From NCBI RefSeq assembly GCF_014174395.1, contig NZ_JABEQD010000004.1, forward strand, positions 291,636 to 355,635: a stretch of 64,000 bases of DNA, in the 5' to 3' direction. Positions 53,851-63,057 of this stretch are shown here, piece after piece. This DNA comes from Gluconacetobacter aggeris. Its GTDB lineage: Bacteria > Pseudomonadota > Alphaproteobacteria > Acetobacterales > Acetobacteraceae. Made by a program: the position numbers and the translations under genes. The number at the start of each line of letters is the position of its first letter. Position 1 is the first letter of the stretch. The notes beneath the pieces were generated by a model. That model was not told the origin of the DNA. It searched no databases and saw nothing but the letters and a program-made list of their open reading frames with translations.

Positions 53851-55860
53851 CTACGTGGTGCCTCCGGCAACGGACCGTGCACGATGGCCATCCGCTTTCT
53901 GCCCGGAAGGCGATTGAAAGTCACGTCCCGTCTCGTTGACAAGGCGGATCGCCGTTTCGTGTATGCGTTCGGCTGTAATGCCCAGGCGGCGATACAGTTC
54001 GCCCGATGGTGCGGCTTCGCAGAAATCCTCCATGCCGATGAAGGCGCCATCCGGGCCGAGCCATCGGTCCCAGCCGAAACCCGAGGCGGCTTCGATGCCG
54101 ATGCGCGGCGCATCCCCCAGCACCTGCGCGCGATAGGCGGCGTCCTGCCGGGCGAACAGCTCCCAGCAGGGCAGCGACACCAGGGCGGCGCTGATGCCGT
54201 CGCGCACCAGCAGGTGCTGGGCCTGCCGGGCGATGACCATTTCGCTGCCTGTGGCGATCAGGGTGACCTGGCGCGGGCCGCGTGCCTCTTCCATCACATA
54301 GCCGCCGCGTGCGCTGCCGTCGCGCGGGCGGCGCTGGCGCAGGTCGGGCGGGGCGTTGGCGTCGGTCGCCATCGGGGACAGGGTGATCAGGCTGGGGCCA
54401 TCGGCGCGGCGCAGGGCCAGTTCCCAGCATTCCATCGTCTCCCGCCGGTCGGCGGGGCGAAAGACCAGGACGTTGGGCATGGCGCGCAGGCTGGCAAGCT
54501 GTTCGACCGGCAGCCAGCCCGCCCCGTCTTCGCTGAGGGCCAGCCCGTCATCGGTGAGCAGGTAGATTACCTGCTGGCGCATCATGGCCGCGAAACGCAG
54601 GGCCGGGCGCATGCGGTCGATGGCGACGAAGGTGATCGCCCCGCACGGTACCATTCCGCCATGCACCGCGATCCCGTTCAGCAGGGCGGCCAGCCCGTGG
54701 ACCAGCGTGCCGCAATCGGGCAGCGCCTGGTCGGCCGGCATGGCCTCGGTCCGCTCGCGCCCGCGACGGGAGGACAGGCAGAGCATTTCCGGCACCAGGT
54801 CGCGCAGGATGTCCAGCCCCTGGCGGCCGTAGCCCAAGGTTGTATCGGCCTGAATCGTGTCGGGGTCCGGCAGGATCGCGGACAGTGAGGCCGTGTGCCA
54901 TGCGCGGAGCCAGTCCTCGCGCCAGAAGGAGGGGAGGCGCCGCGCCGCGATGCGTTCGAATTCCGCGCGGAGCCGGTGCTTGACCAGCCGGCGCAGCCAG
55001 GAGCGCCGGGCCGATGCCCCACGGCGGGCCGCCCGGGCCCATAGCAGCGTCGAATGATCGGGCATCGGCCCGGTGGCGGATGCGACGGGGCGGGGCGGGG
55101 CGGATCGGGGTGTGATGGAGCAGGCGAGGACCGAGGGCTTGCGCGAGCGGACCGCCGCCGACAGCGCGGCCTGCACGGCGTCGTGGTCGTCGGCGGCGAC
55201 CTTGCGCACCATCCATCCGGTCGCGGCGTAGCGGGCCAGCGTGTCCTCGGCCTCGTCCTCCTCGTGCGAGGCGATCTCGAACAGGACGGTGACGCGGTCC
55301 AGCCGCATCCGCGCCGCCAGGGACGCGGCTTCCATCGCCACGCCGGTGGCCAGTTCGGTGCCGCAGGAGAGGGCCCATATGCGGTGATTGACGATCGAAC
55401 GCCCGAAGCGTGCCGCGAGCTGCCGTTCGGCCAGTGCCATACCGATCGCGGCCCCCAACCCCTGGCCGCTGGGGCCGAAGGCCATTTCCACTGCCGGATG
55501 GACGCCATATCCGACCACGCCGTCGGGCGCCACAGTCTGGCCGGCCAGGCGCATCAGCGCATCCAGCAGCGGCCGGTGCCGGGTGGACGAGACGATGAAG
55601 CGGTCACGATCGGGCCAGTCGGGGCTTGCGGGGTCGAAGCGCAGGAACTGGTTCCACAGCACGCAGGCGGGGACCGCCATGGCCCCGGCCTGGGCGGCCT
55701 CCGCCGGATCGCCCAGCCGGACCTCGATAACGGCGCGAACCGCGTCGCGCAGGGCGTGGATCGTTTCGCGCGTCGCCGGTTCGGCCAGGGCGTCGGAAGG
55801 CGGGGCCTGATCGGGGGGCGCGTCCGGCCTGGGGGCGATATCGGTCTGCGCGCAGAACAT
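53851..55860 (-). CDS. Transketolase-like protein with degenerate active site
   Basis: 669 residues with the transketolase layout (VLWNQFLRFDPASPDWPDRD, then RFIVSS; HGGMVPCGAITFVAIDRMRP; SEDGAGWLPVEQLASLRAMP). Position upstream of gap-pgk is that of tkt in alphaproteobacteria. However, catalytic elements are changed: SGHPG becomes LGDPAEA, the GHGS stretch becomes STRHR, the ThDP/Mg motif GDG...N reads SCGTELATG followed by FEIASHEEDE, and THQP reads GWLP. It therefore probably cannot bind ThDP in the normal way and may be a regulatory or relic enzyme. An active transketolase should exist elsewhere in the genome. ATG 55858-55860 is the chosen start. Confidence 0.8.
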   Translation of the reverse strand: MFCAQTDIAPRPDAPPDQAPPSDALAEPATRETIHALRDAVRAVIEVRLGDPAEAAQAGAMAVPACVLWNQFLRFDPASPDWPDRDRFIVSSTRHRPLLDALMRLAGQTVAPDGVVGYGVHPAVEMAFGPSGQGLGAAIGMALAERQLAARFGRSIVNHRIWALSCGTELATGVAMEAASLAARMRLDRVTVLFEIASHEEDEAEDTLARYAATGWMVRKVAADDHDAVQAALSAAVRSRKPSVLACSITPRSAPPRPVASATGPMPDHSTLLWARAARRGASARRSWLRRLVKHRLRAEFERIAARRLPSFWREDWLRAWHTASLSAILPDPDTIQADTTLGYGRQGLDILRDLVPEMLCLSSRRGRERTEAMPADQALPDCGTLVHGLAALLNGIAVHGGMVPCGAITFVAIDRMRPALRFAAMMRQQVIYLLTDDGLALSEDGAGWLPVEQLASLRAMPNVLVFRPADRRETMECWELALRRADGPSLITLSPMATDANAPPDLRQRRPRDGSARGGYVMEEARGPRQVTLIATGSEMVIARQAQHLLVRDGISAALVSLPCWELFARQDAAYRAQVLGDAPRIGIEAASGFGWDRWLGPDGAFIGMEDFCEAAPSGELYRRLGITAERIHETAIRLVNETGRDFQSPSGQKADGHRARSVAGGTT

Positions 55861-56035
55861 GGGGGCAGGGCGTCCTGAAGGCCGGCCGGTGTGCCGGCAG
55901 CGGCAAAACTGTCGCTGTTGGCTATAGGATCGTGCCGGATGCTCCGCAAGCGCGATGCGATGGGCGGGGGTTTCGGCGGCTGTTCGGGGCCGGTACTCTT
56001 GCTCCATGGCGTGGATGCTGTAACCGTGGCGGCCC

Positions 56036-56500
56036 ATGTTGCATCGTATTCGTTCCGTTTCGACCCTGATGGCCGTGTCCGCCCTGTGCGTGACCGGGAT
56101 GGCCGGCTGCAATCTGGTGGACCAGCGGACCTTCGATCCGCGCGCCAGCCGGCCGCCGGTGCCGCATTATCCGCCCGCGCCGCCCGCGCCGCGCCCGGTG
56201 CCGCCGCTGGTGGATATCCGTGCCGGCACGCCGGACAGTGCGTGGCGGCCGGCGCTGGAAGGCGCCGTCAGGCGGGCGCTGGCGCGCAAGCCGAACGTGC
56301 TGTTCGTGGTTCGGGTCGTGGTGCCGGCCGGCCCGACGCCGGAGCAGGAGGCCCTGGCCATGCGGCATGCCGTGACCACGGATGGCCAGGCGGTGGCGGC
56401 TGCCATCGTCGCGGCCGGCGCGCGGCCCGAACAGGTGGAAATGGCGGCTATGTCGGATTCGTCGATGACCGCCGGTGCCGTGCGGGTGTATGTGCGATGA
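56036..56500 (+). CDS. Putative lipoprotein of unknown function
   Basis: 154 residues. A lipoprotein signal (LMAVSALCVTGMAGC; lipobox GMAGC) precedes a Pro-rich linker and a small alpha/beta domain (NVLFVVRVVVPAGPTPEQEA, ending SMTAGAVRVYVR). Probably outer-membrane or periplasm anchored. It is divergent from the transketolase-like gene. Confidence 0.65.
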   Translation: MLHRIRSVSTLMAVSALCVTGMAGCNLVDQRTFDPRASRPPVPHYPPAPPAPRPVPPLVDIRAGTPDSAWRPALEGAVRRALARKPNVLFVVRVVVPAGPTPEQEALAMRHAVTTDGQAVAAAIVAAGARPEQVEMAAMSDSSMTAGAVRVYVR

Positions 56501-56614
56501 AACAGGATCGTGGTCCCCGCGCTGTCGGTGGCCCGTGCTGTAGGTGGATAGACCGTAACGGCGACGGCCGTACGGGCCGGCGGGCCCGCACCGGCGTCGC
56601 GGGAGAATGACAGA

Positions 56615-57874
56615 GTGCCCAGTATCGACGTGGATCGGCATCCTTTCTACCGTTTTTGCCGGGACTCTCTGGACGGTATCCGCGAGCAGGGACGATATCG
56701 CCGCTTCACGCCGCTGGCGCGCCAGGCCGATCGGTACCCCGTCTATGACCATGTGACCGGCCCTGCCGCCGAGCTGCCGGCAGGGCGGGAAGTGGTGGTG
56801 TGGTCGGCCAACGATTATCTGGGCATGGGCGTGGAGCCGGCGGTGGCCGAGGCCGCGATCGCCGCGATCCGCGAACATGGGGCCGGCGCGGGCGGCACCC
56901 GCAACATTGCCGGCACCAGCCCGCTGCACGCGGAGCTGGAGGCCGAGCTGGCCGACCTGCATGGCAAGGAGGCCGGGCTGCTGTTCGTGTCCGGCTATGT
57001 CTCGAACCAGGCCAGCCTGCAGACGATCCTGACCAGCATGCCGGGCTGGATCTGCTTCTCCGACCGGCAGAACCATGCCTCGATGATCGCCGGCATCAAG
57101 GGTGCGCGGGGTTCGTCCTGCGTGATCTACGAGCATAACGATCTGGCGGACCTGGAGGCCAAGCTGGCGGCGGCGCCCAAGGATGCGCCCAAGCTGGTGG
57201 CGTTCGAGAGCGTCTATTCGATGGATGGCGATATTGCCGATATCGGCGCCACCTGCGCCCTGGCGCGCAAATATGGGGCCATGACCTATCTGGACGAGGT
57301 GCATGCCGTGGGCCTGTACGGCCCGCAGGGCGGCGGGGTGGCCGAGCGTGACGGGGTGGCCGACCAGGTGGACGTCATCGAGGGCACGCTGGCCAAGGGG
57401 TTCGGCGTCCATGGCGGTTACGTTACCGGGTCGGCGGAGCTGATCGACTATCTGCGCTGTGCCGCGTCGGGCTTCATCTTCACCACCGCGCTGCCGCCGT
57501 CGGTGGTGGCGGCCGCGCTGGCCAGTGTCCGCATGGTGCGGCGCGAGGGCTGGCGGCGCGAGAAGATGTTCGAGCGGGTGGCGACGTTCCGTGCCAAGCT
57601 GACCAAGGCTGGAATCCCGTTCATGTCCACGCCCAGCCATATCGTGCCGATCCCGGTCGGGGATGCCGATCGCTGCAACGAGATCAGCCGGCGTCTGCTG
57701 TCGGAGTTCGGGCTGTATGCCACGCCGATCAACTATCCCACCGTTCCGCGCGGGACGGAGCGGCTGCGGCTGACGCCGGGGCCGCATCACACCGACGAGA
57801 TGATGGACGAGATGGTCTCGGCCCTGACGGCGCTGCTGCGGATCAATGCCCGCCACGAGGAAGAGGCGGCCTGA
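56615..57874 (+). CDS. hemA: 5-aminolevulinate synthase
   Basis: 419 residues, ALAS of the C4 (Shemin) pathway: [58 protein letters not shown] and the PLP Lys in [15 protein letters not shown]. It condenses glycine and succinyl-CoA. GTG 56615 is the start, with GGGAGA upstream. Its stop lies in a terminator hairpin. Confidence 0.96.
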   Translation: MPSIDVDRHPFYRFCRDSLDGIREQGRYRRFTPLARQADRYPVYDHVTGPAAELPAGREVVVWSANDYLGMGVEPAVAEAAIAAIREHGAGAGGTRNIAGTSPLHAELEAELADLHGKEAGLLFVSGYVSNQASLQTILTSMPGWICFSDRQNHASMIAGIKGARGSSCVIYEHNDLADLEAKLAAAPKDAPKLVAFESVYSMDGDIADIGATCALARKYGAMTYLDEVHAVGLYGPQGGGVAERDGVADQVDVIEGTLAKGFGVHGGYVTGSAELIDYLRCAASGFIFTTALPPSVVAAALASVRMVRREGWRREKMFERVATFRAKLTKAGIPFMSTPSHIVPIPVGDADRCNEISRRLLSEFGLYATPINYPTVPRGTERLRLTPGPHHTDEMMDEMVSALTALLRINARHEEEAA

Positions 57875-57902
57875 TCCAGCCGCCCGTTCGCGGGCGGGAT
57901 CA
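57872..57902. terminator. Bidirectional terminator hairpin between convergent hemA and dehydrogenase gene
   Basis: TGATC-cag-CCGCCCG-TTCG-CGGGCGG-GATCA: a 7-bp GC stem with a UUCG loop plus a 5-bp outer stem. Both flanking stop codons (hemA 57872-57874; minus-strand gene 57900-57902) are part of the structure. There is no long U-tract, but the stem is very strong. Confidence 0.7.
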
Positions 57903-58931
57903 AAGGCCGAGGAAGCGCCGTGTGTCGGAGTCGATCGGTATGCCTTTAGTGGCCCGGTGCCGGGCCGTCGTCCATTCGCGGTCGCCCGGCGCCATGATGG
58001 GGTGTTCGGCATCCGTGGGCGGGACGGCGCGGAGTCGGCGCAGATAGTCGGCCATCGCCCGGTCGTAGGCGGCGCGACCCACGAAGCGCGCGGGGTCGAT
58101 CGCCAGGCAGAACTGCCCCACGTTGCGCGCCGTCGTCCGGTCGTCCGTGTCCGTCATCGGGATCATGGCGGGATCGGTCGCGGCCCCGGTCAGAACGGCC
58201 GACAGGATGGTGACCATTCCGGCCAGTGCCGCGCCCTTGAACCCGTAATCCGGGCCGCCCAGAGGCAGCAGCATGTGCGCGTCATGCGCGCTGGTCGTCT
58301 CATGACCGTGCATGTCGGCTGCCACGCCAGCGGGCAGGGGGCGGTTCAGCGACCGGTAGAGCCGAACGCGATTGAAGGGAATGGACGAGGTCGCGATGTC
58401 TAGCAGCCACGGAGCCTGCCCGGCGACGGGGGCGGCCATGGCGATCGGGTTGGTGCCGTGGAACGGCAGGCTACCGCCGAAGAGCGTGACATTCGCGTCG
58501 GAATTGCTGGTCACGATGCCGATCATGCCGGCCTCGGCGGCCTTCAGGGCGTAGGCGCCGGCCGCGCCGCAATGCGATGAGCGGACGATGCCGACCGCGC
58601 CCACCCCCGTTTCGGCTGCGATCTCGACGGCCAGGTCCATCGCACGGTAGCAGCCGTAATGGCCAAGCCCGTCATCGGCATCCAGCATGGCTGTGGCCGG
58701 GGCGGTGCGCCGGATTGTGAGGCGCGGTGTGCGATTCAGCCGTCCATGCCGCAGCATGGTGGCGTAATGTGCGGCCAGTCTGACCCCGTGGCTGTCGATG
58801 CCGGTCCGTGAGGCATGCATCAGCGCCTCGGTAGCCGCGGCGGCGGAGTCGGGCGAGGCGCCGGCGGTCAGCAATGCGGCCGTGACGCGGGATGCCAGCG
58901 TTTCGGCGTCGACGAGGATGGTGTCGGTCAT
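57900..58931 (-). CDS. Malate/L-lactate/ureidoglycolate dehydrogenase-family oxidoreductase
   Basis: 343 residues of the LDH2/AllD/ComC family, with SRTGIDSHGVRLAAHYATML near the start and VRSSHCGAAGAYALKAAEAG and FHGTNPIAMAAPV in the core. These NAD(P)-dependent enzymes oxidise 2-hydroxyacids such as ureidoglycolate, sulfolactate or malate. It overlaps the symporter gene by 4 bases. With the neighbouring aminotransferase a ureidoglycolate/glyoxylate route is one possibility. Confidence 0.83.
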   Translation of the reverse strand: MTDTILVDAETLASRVTAALLTAGASPDSAAAATEALMHASRTGIDSHGVRLAAHYATMLRHGRLNRTPRLTIRRTAPATAMLDADDGLGHYGCYRAMDLAVEIAAETGVGAVGIVRSSHCGAAGAYALKAAEAGMIGIVTSNSDANVTLFGGSLPFHGTNPIAMAAPVAGQAPWLLDIATSSIPFNRVRLYRSLNRPLPAGVAADMHGHETTSAHDAHMLLPLGGPDYGFKGAALAGMVTILSAVLTGAATDPAMIPMTDTDDRTTARNVGQFCLAIDPARFVGRAAYDRAMADYLRRLRAVPPTDAEHPIMAPGDREWTTARHRATKGIPIDSDTRRFLGL

Positions 58932-60220
58932 GGCCGCCCCAGGATCTCGGCCGCGCGTTTGCGGTCCAGCTTGCCTTCCCAGGCGCCGATCACGACCGGC
59001 GCCACGCAGTTGCCGGCCAGATTGCCCACCGCGCGTGCGATGCCGACGAACCAGTCCACCGCCAGCAGCATGACCAGGCTGGCGACGGGGATCGAGGGGA
59101 TGGCGGACAAGGTAGCGGCCAGCACGACAATGGCAATGCCAGGTACGCCATGTGCGCCCTTGGAGGTCACCAACGCGGTCGCCAGCATGATCAGGATCTG
59201 CCACGCGCTCAATACCGTGCCCGTCGCCTGGGCCAGGAAGATGACGGAGAGGCCCAGATAGATCGACAGGGCGTCGAGGTTGAAGGAATAGCCTGCCGGT
59301 ACCACCAGCCCTACCACCTGACGGTCCACGCCCATCTGTTCCAGCTTGGTCATGACGCTGGGCAGCACTGCATCCGAGGCGGTAGTTGCGAAGGTGATTG
59401 CGAATTCCGTGCGGAAATAGCGGAAGAAGCGTATCGGGCTGACCCCCGACAGGCGCAGGCAGAGCCCCAGCCCGCCGATGACGAACAGGGTGATGACCAC
59501 GAAATACAGGAGAACGAAGGCGGCTAGATGTCCGATCGCGTTGAGGCCATAGCGTGCGGTGGTGGTGGCCATGGCGCCGAACACGCCGAGCGGTGCCAGC
59601 GCGATGATGAAGCGCATCATGCGCGAGAACAGGACGGACAGCGCATCGATCAGGCGGACGATCGGTGCGCCGACCTCGCCGATCTGGCTGAGGCAGCAGC
59701 CGAACAGGATGGCGAAGAAGAGAATCTGCAGCACATTGCCCTGCGCGAAGGCGTCGGCCGGGGTGCGGGGGATCAATGCCAGCAGGAAGTCCGTGATGCC
59801 GCCCTCATGCATCACATGGGCGTTGTGGGCGTAGGACGCGATCATGCGGGTATCGTCGGACGTGGGGGCGAACACGATGCCCCGGCCCGGCTGGAGGAGC
59901 AGCGCGATGCCGACGGCGAAGAGGAGGACCAGCGTGGTCATCGCCTCGAAATAGAGAAGCGCCTTGGCGCCCAGCCGCCCGACGGTGCGCAAGGAGCCGG
60001 CGCCGACGATCCCCGTTACCACGATGCAGAACAGCAGGGGGCCGACCGCCATCACGATCAGGTGGAGGAAGAGGTCGGTCGCCCAGCGTGTCTGCGCTGC
60101 GAGGTCGGGTGCGAAGACGCCCAGCGCCAGGCCCAGCAGGGTGGCGATGACGACCTGGAGGAACATGCCGGGGCGTCCGGTCCGGCCGGCATGTGTCGCG
60201 GGAAGGGTCGTCTCGCTCAT
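58928..60220 (-). CDS. DAACS-family dicarboxylate/amino acid:cation symporter
   Basis: 430 residues with eight or so membrane helices. Family motifs: FAITFATTASDAVLPSVMTK (the serine-rich hairpin reads TTASDAVLP), VVPAGYSFNLDALSIYLGLS, SKGAHGVPG. DctA/GltP relatives import C4-dicarboxylates or glutamate with H+ or Na+. ATG 60218-60220 has AAGGA 10 bases upstream. It lies in a TonB receptor-symporter-dehydrogenase operon, suggesting an acidic substrate. Confidence 0.88.
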   Translation of the reverse strand: MSETTLPATHAGRTGRPGMFLQVVIATLLGLALGVFAPDLAAQTRWATDLFLHLIVMAVGPLLFCIVVTGIVGAGSLRTVGRLGAKALLYFEAMTTLVLLFAVGIALLLQPGRGIVFAPTSDDTRMIASYAHNAHVMHEGGITDFLLALIPRTPADAFAQGNVLQILFFAILFGCCLSQIGEVGAPIVRLIDALSVLFSRMMRFIIALAPLGVFGAMATTTARYGLNAIGHLAAFVLLYFVVITLFVIGGLGLCLRLSGVSPIRFFRYFRTEFAITFATTASDAVLPSVMTKLEQMGVDRQVVGLVVPAGYSFNLDALSIYLGLSVIFLAQATGTVLSAWQILIMLATALVTSKGAHGVPGIAIVVLAATLSAIPSIPVASLVMLLAVDWFVGIARAVGNLAGNCVAPVVIGAWEGKLDRKRAAEILGRP

Positions 60221-60261
60221 CCGATGGGTCCTTGGCTGCTTTGGGGGGATGTGGGCCCGGC

Positions 60262-62589
60262 TCAGTAGGTCAGGTTGATGCGTGCGCCGACGAAGCGCGG
60301 CATGCCCGGGATCACGCCGTAGAATGTGGCCTGCGTGCCGGCCGAGAGCCAATAGCGGCGGTCGGCCAGGTTCTGGCCGTAGACGGTGACCGACCAATGC
60401 TGCTTGGGCGCCGCAAAGGTCAGGAACGAATTGACCAGGAAATAGGCCGGCGAGCGGTAGATGCCCGTCTGGCCGATATATTGCGGCTGGGTCTGGCGGC
60501 CGCGATAGGAATAATCGACATCGAACGTCATCCGGTAGTCGCGGAAGACATTCCATGTGTAGGTCGCGGCACCCGACAGGGTCAGGTTGGCCAGCCCCAT
60601 ATTCACGTTGTCATAATTCGTGTTGATGGCCCGCCAGAGGCCGGTCGCGGCGAAATTGGCTGTGGTGGCCGAGCGGTTGAGACTTTGGAACTGCGTGTAG
60701 ACACCGTTCTGGTAGCCGAAATTCTGTGTCAGGACCATGCCGTGGAACGGATGGGCCTCGGCGTCGAATTCCGCGCCGTAGATATAGGAGCGCGGGGCGT
60801 TCACGTAGCCGCCCAGCACGCCGTAGGGCGGGACCAGGACCGTGCCCAGAAGCTGCTGGTCGCGGTAATCATAATAGAACCCGGCGGCATTGAGGCGCAG
60901 GCGGCGGTCGAACAGCATGGTCTTGAAGCCGCCTTCATAGGTCAGGATCTGTTCGGGCTTGAAGGGGCGGAGCTGGGCTGCCTGCTGCGTGATGTTGGCC
61001 GAGAACCCACCCGGCTTGAAGCCGCGGCTGAACATGACATAGCCCATGATGTCGTGCGTGAACTGATATTGTGCACCCACACGGCCGCCGAACTGGTTGC
61101 TCAGCGCGCCGCTATTGCCGAAATTCGTCGGTGTGCCGACGACGGCACCTGTATTCAGATTGTAGTTCGTGCTGGTGACGTTGAGCATCTGGCGGTCGTC
61201 GGATTCATGCAGGATCGCGCCGATCAGGCGCAGCCTGGGTAGAACGCGGTAGGAAAGCTGCACGTACTGATTGAAATTCTGCTGATCCTGCCGATAGTTC
61301 GTCTCGTTCAGCGGCGTGGTGCCGGGGCGATCCGATGAATCGTACCAGAAGTTCTGCGCCATGCGCGACCGGCTGTAATACATGCCGGTTTCCCAATGGA
61401 AGCGCGCGTTGGGGTCGATCGATTCCAGTTTCACTTCCTGCGAGAACACGTTCGTCTGGTTGTTGCGGAACATGTTGCCATAAGAGAGGATGGAGTCCGT
61501 CTGGTTCGTCAGTTCGTGCTCGTCGGCCATTTCATAGGCGCTGATGCTCGACAGCCGCCCCCAGGAGAAATTCTTCGTATAGCGCACGTTCGCGCCCCAG
61601 AAGATATTGTCTTCGCGGGGCTTGGTGTTGCTGCCGTCGATGCCGATGATCTTGGCGAAACGCGGGTCAAGGCCCCATTCCGTCTCGTAGATGTCCTGTG
61701 TCACCGGGACATGGTAGGAATTGTAGAGATTGTGGCCCGATGCGTATTCCGACTGGTCGGTCGTCCAGTGGCCGCCGATGATCAGGTTCGACGTGTCGTC
61801 GATATCCCATTTCAGCTTGGCGCGCAGGGCGCCCAGATTGGCGTTGCCGAAGCCCCGTCCGGCCGCGTTATGCTGGTATCCGCCGCCGGTCATGGATTGC
61901 CCGGCAATGCGGAACGACACTGACCGGGAGATCGGGCCGGAGACGTAGCCCTCGACGCGGTTGCGGCCGTAGCTGGCGATATCCTCGGTCAGGCCCGCGT
62001 GGAACTGGTGCGTCGGGTCGGCGGTGTGGAAATCGATTTCGCCACCCGTTGTCGCCTGGCCGTGCGTGTAGCCCGACGGCCCGGCGGCGATGGAGATATC
62101 GTCGAGGTCGAACATCATGCCGGTCGTCATGATCGAAACCGGCAGTGCCACGCTATCCAGATACGGCATGGTTGAGGGCGTGTTGTTCTGCGTGAAATCC
62201 ATCAGGCCGACGCCGCGCAGCGTGAAGTTCAGAGCGCCCGATCCGAAGGACGGCTGGATGGTCAGGTTCGGTGCCACGCGCTGGATATCGGTCATGACGC
62301 GGATATTGCGATTGGCCAGTTCCTGGCGAGAAATCACCGTTTCCGAATGGGCGTCGTGCTGGCCGGCGCCGGTCGCGCCCCGGCGTGCGGAGACCGTGAC
62401 TGCCTCGGTTTGTGCCGATGCCGGAGCAGGGGTTGCGCGGGCGGGGGCTGTCCGCGATGGCGTGTTGGCGGCTGGCGCCTGTCTGGTGGCATCGGCCAGG
62501 GCCGGCAGGGGCAGAATAACGCTGGCCAGAAAACTGGTCATGATGGCCTGCCTCCGGAAGGAAAGCTCGGCGCGGCACGGGAGGAGCAT
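60262..62589 (-). CDS. TonB-dependent outer-membrane receptor
   Basis: 775 residues. Signal peptide (IMTSFLASVILPLPALA), an Ala/Pro-rich stretch, a TonB-box-like EAVTVSA, a plug (RNIRVMTDIQRVAPNLTIQP; NFTLRGVGL) and a 22-strand barrel ending GMPRFVGARINLTY. AGGAAGA is well placed for ATG 62587-62589. It imports a ligand too large or too scarce for porins; as first gene of the operon it may supply the substrate of the DAACS protein. Confidence 0.9.
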   Translation of the reverse strand: MLLPCRAELSFRRQAIMTSFLASVILPLPALADATRQAPAANTPSRTAPARATPAPASAQTEAVTVSARRGATGAGQHDAHSETVISRQELANRNIRVMTDIQRVAPNLTIQPSFGSGALNFTLRGVGLMDFTQNNTPSTMPYLDSVALPVSIMTTGMMFDLDDISIAAGPSGYTHGQATTGGEIDFHTADPTHQFHAGLTEDIASYGRNRVEGYVSGPISRSVSFRIAGQSMTGGGYQHNAAGRGFGNANLGALRAKLKWDIDDTSNLIIGGHWTTDQSEYASGHNLYNSYHVPVTQDIYETEWGLDPRFAKIIGIDGSNTKPREDNIFWGANVRYTKNFSWGRLSSISAYEMADEHELTNQTDSILSYGNMFRNNQTNVFSQEVKLESIDPNARFHWETGMYYSRSRMAQNFWYDSSDRPGTTPLNETNYRQDQQNFNQYVQLSYRVLPRLRLIGAILHESDDRQMLNVTSTNYNLNTGAVVGTPTNFGNSGALSNQFGGRVGAQYQFTHDIMGYVMFSRGFKPGGFSANITQQAAQLRPFKPEQILTYEGGFKTMLFDRRLRLNAAGFYYDYRDQQLLGTVLVPPYGVLGGYVNAPRSYIYGAEFDAEAHPFHGMVLTQNFGYQNGVYTQFQSLNRSATTANFAATGLWRAINTNYDNVNMGLANLTLSGAATYTWNVFRDYRMTFDVDYSYRGRQTQPQYIGQTGIYRSPAYFLVNSFLTFAAPKQHWSVTVYGQNLADRRYWLSAGTQATFYGVIPGMPRFVGARINLTY

Positions 62590-62806
62590 GTCTGTCTTCC
62601 TTGTCTCGTCGTAATGGCGGCAGGCGCGACCGGCCCATGGTCGGGGTCCTGGCGATGGGATGAGGTCATGTCGGTTCGGCGATTCAGTCGCAGGGCAGCG
62701 GCCCGGCGACTGAGGAGTGTCGTCAGGTAGGCATGGCTTCTATGATTTCATCTGTGAAATGGTGTTCTAGGTTGGTCTACAAATTCGATAATTCGTGAGG
62801 TTCAAT

Positions 62807-62818
62807 GTTGCATACAAG
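62807..62818. promoter_or_regulatory. GntR-type operator copy 1 (upstream of TonB operon)
   Basis: GTTGCATACAAG, 10 of 12 bases the same as the perfect palindrome at 63841. It lies 218 bases before the TonB receptor start. The CTTGTATACAAG form resembles FCD-subfamily GntR operators. Confidence 0.55.
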
Positions 62819-62929
62819 ATGTAAAACAATCCGAAACGAAACGCTCTCGAAAAATGCGTGTGAATTAAAATATGACAAAAAATTCATAAAATGAATTAGT
62901 GTATTGATTTTGCACTGTAAAAAATCGCA

Positions 62930-62948
62930 CCTTCGTTCGAAGGTTTTT
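62930..62948 (+). terminator. Hairpin with T5 tail in the GntR leader
   Basis: CCTTC-GTTC-GAAGG, followed by TTTTT at 62944-62948 (a 6-bp palindrome CCTTCG/CGAAGG overall). It is a short, Rho-independent-terminator-like element between the presumed promoter and the gntR start; it may end a short transcript or attenuate gntR. Confidence 0.35.
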
Positions 62949-63057
62949 AGGTATCCCTTTGCCTGCGCAAGATTTGTTCATTTCGATAGGCAATTGAATA
63001 AAGAATCATCGAAGCCGGACGCTTTGTCGGGAGCGTTATCCGGCGTGGTCCAGCATC

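Larger units (their letters stand above)
62590..63057. other. 468-base divergent intergenic region, AT-rich
   Basis: It lies between the TonB receptor gene (minus) and the GntR gene (plus) and contains no coding sequence that could be supported. It is much more AT-rich than its surroundings between about 62740 and 63010. It holds a GTTGCATACAAG operator-like site (62807-62818), a hairpin with T5 tail (62930-62948), and presumably both promoters; -35/-10 elements could not be fixed. Confidence 0.6.
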
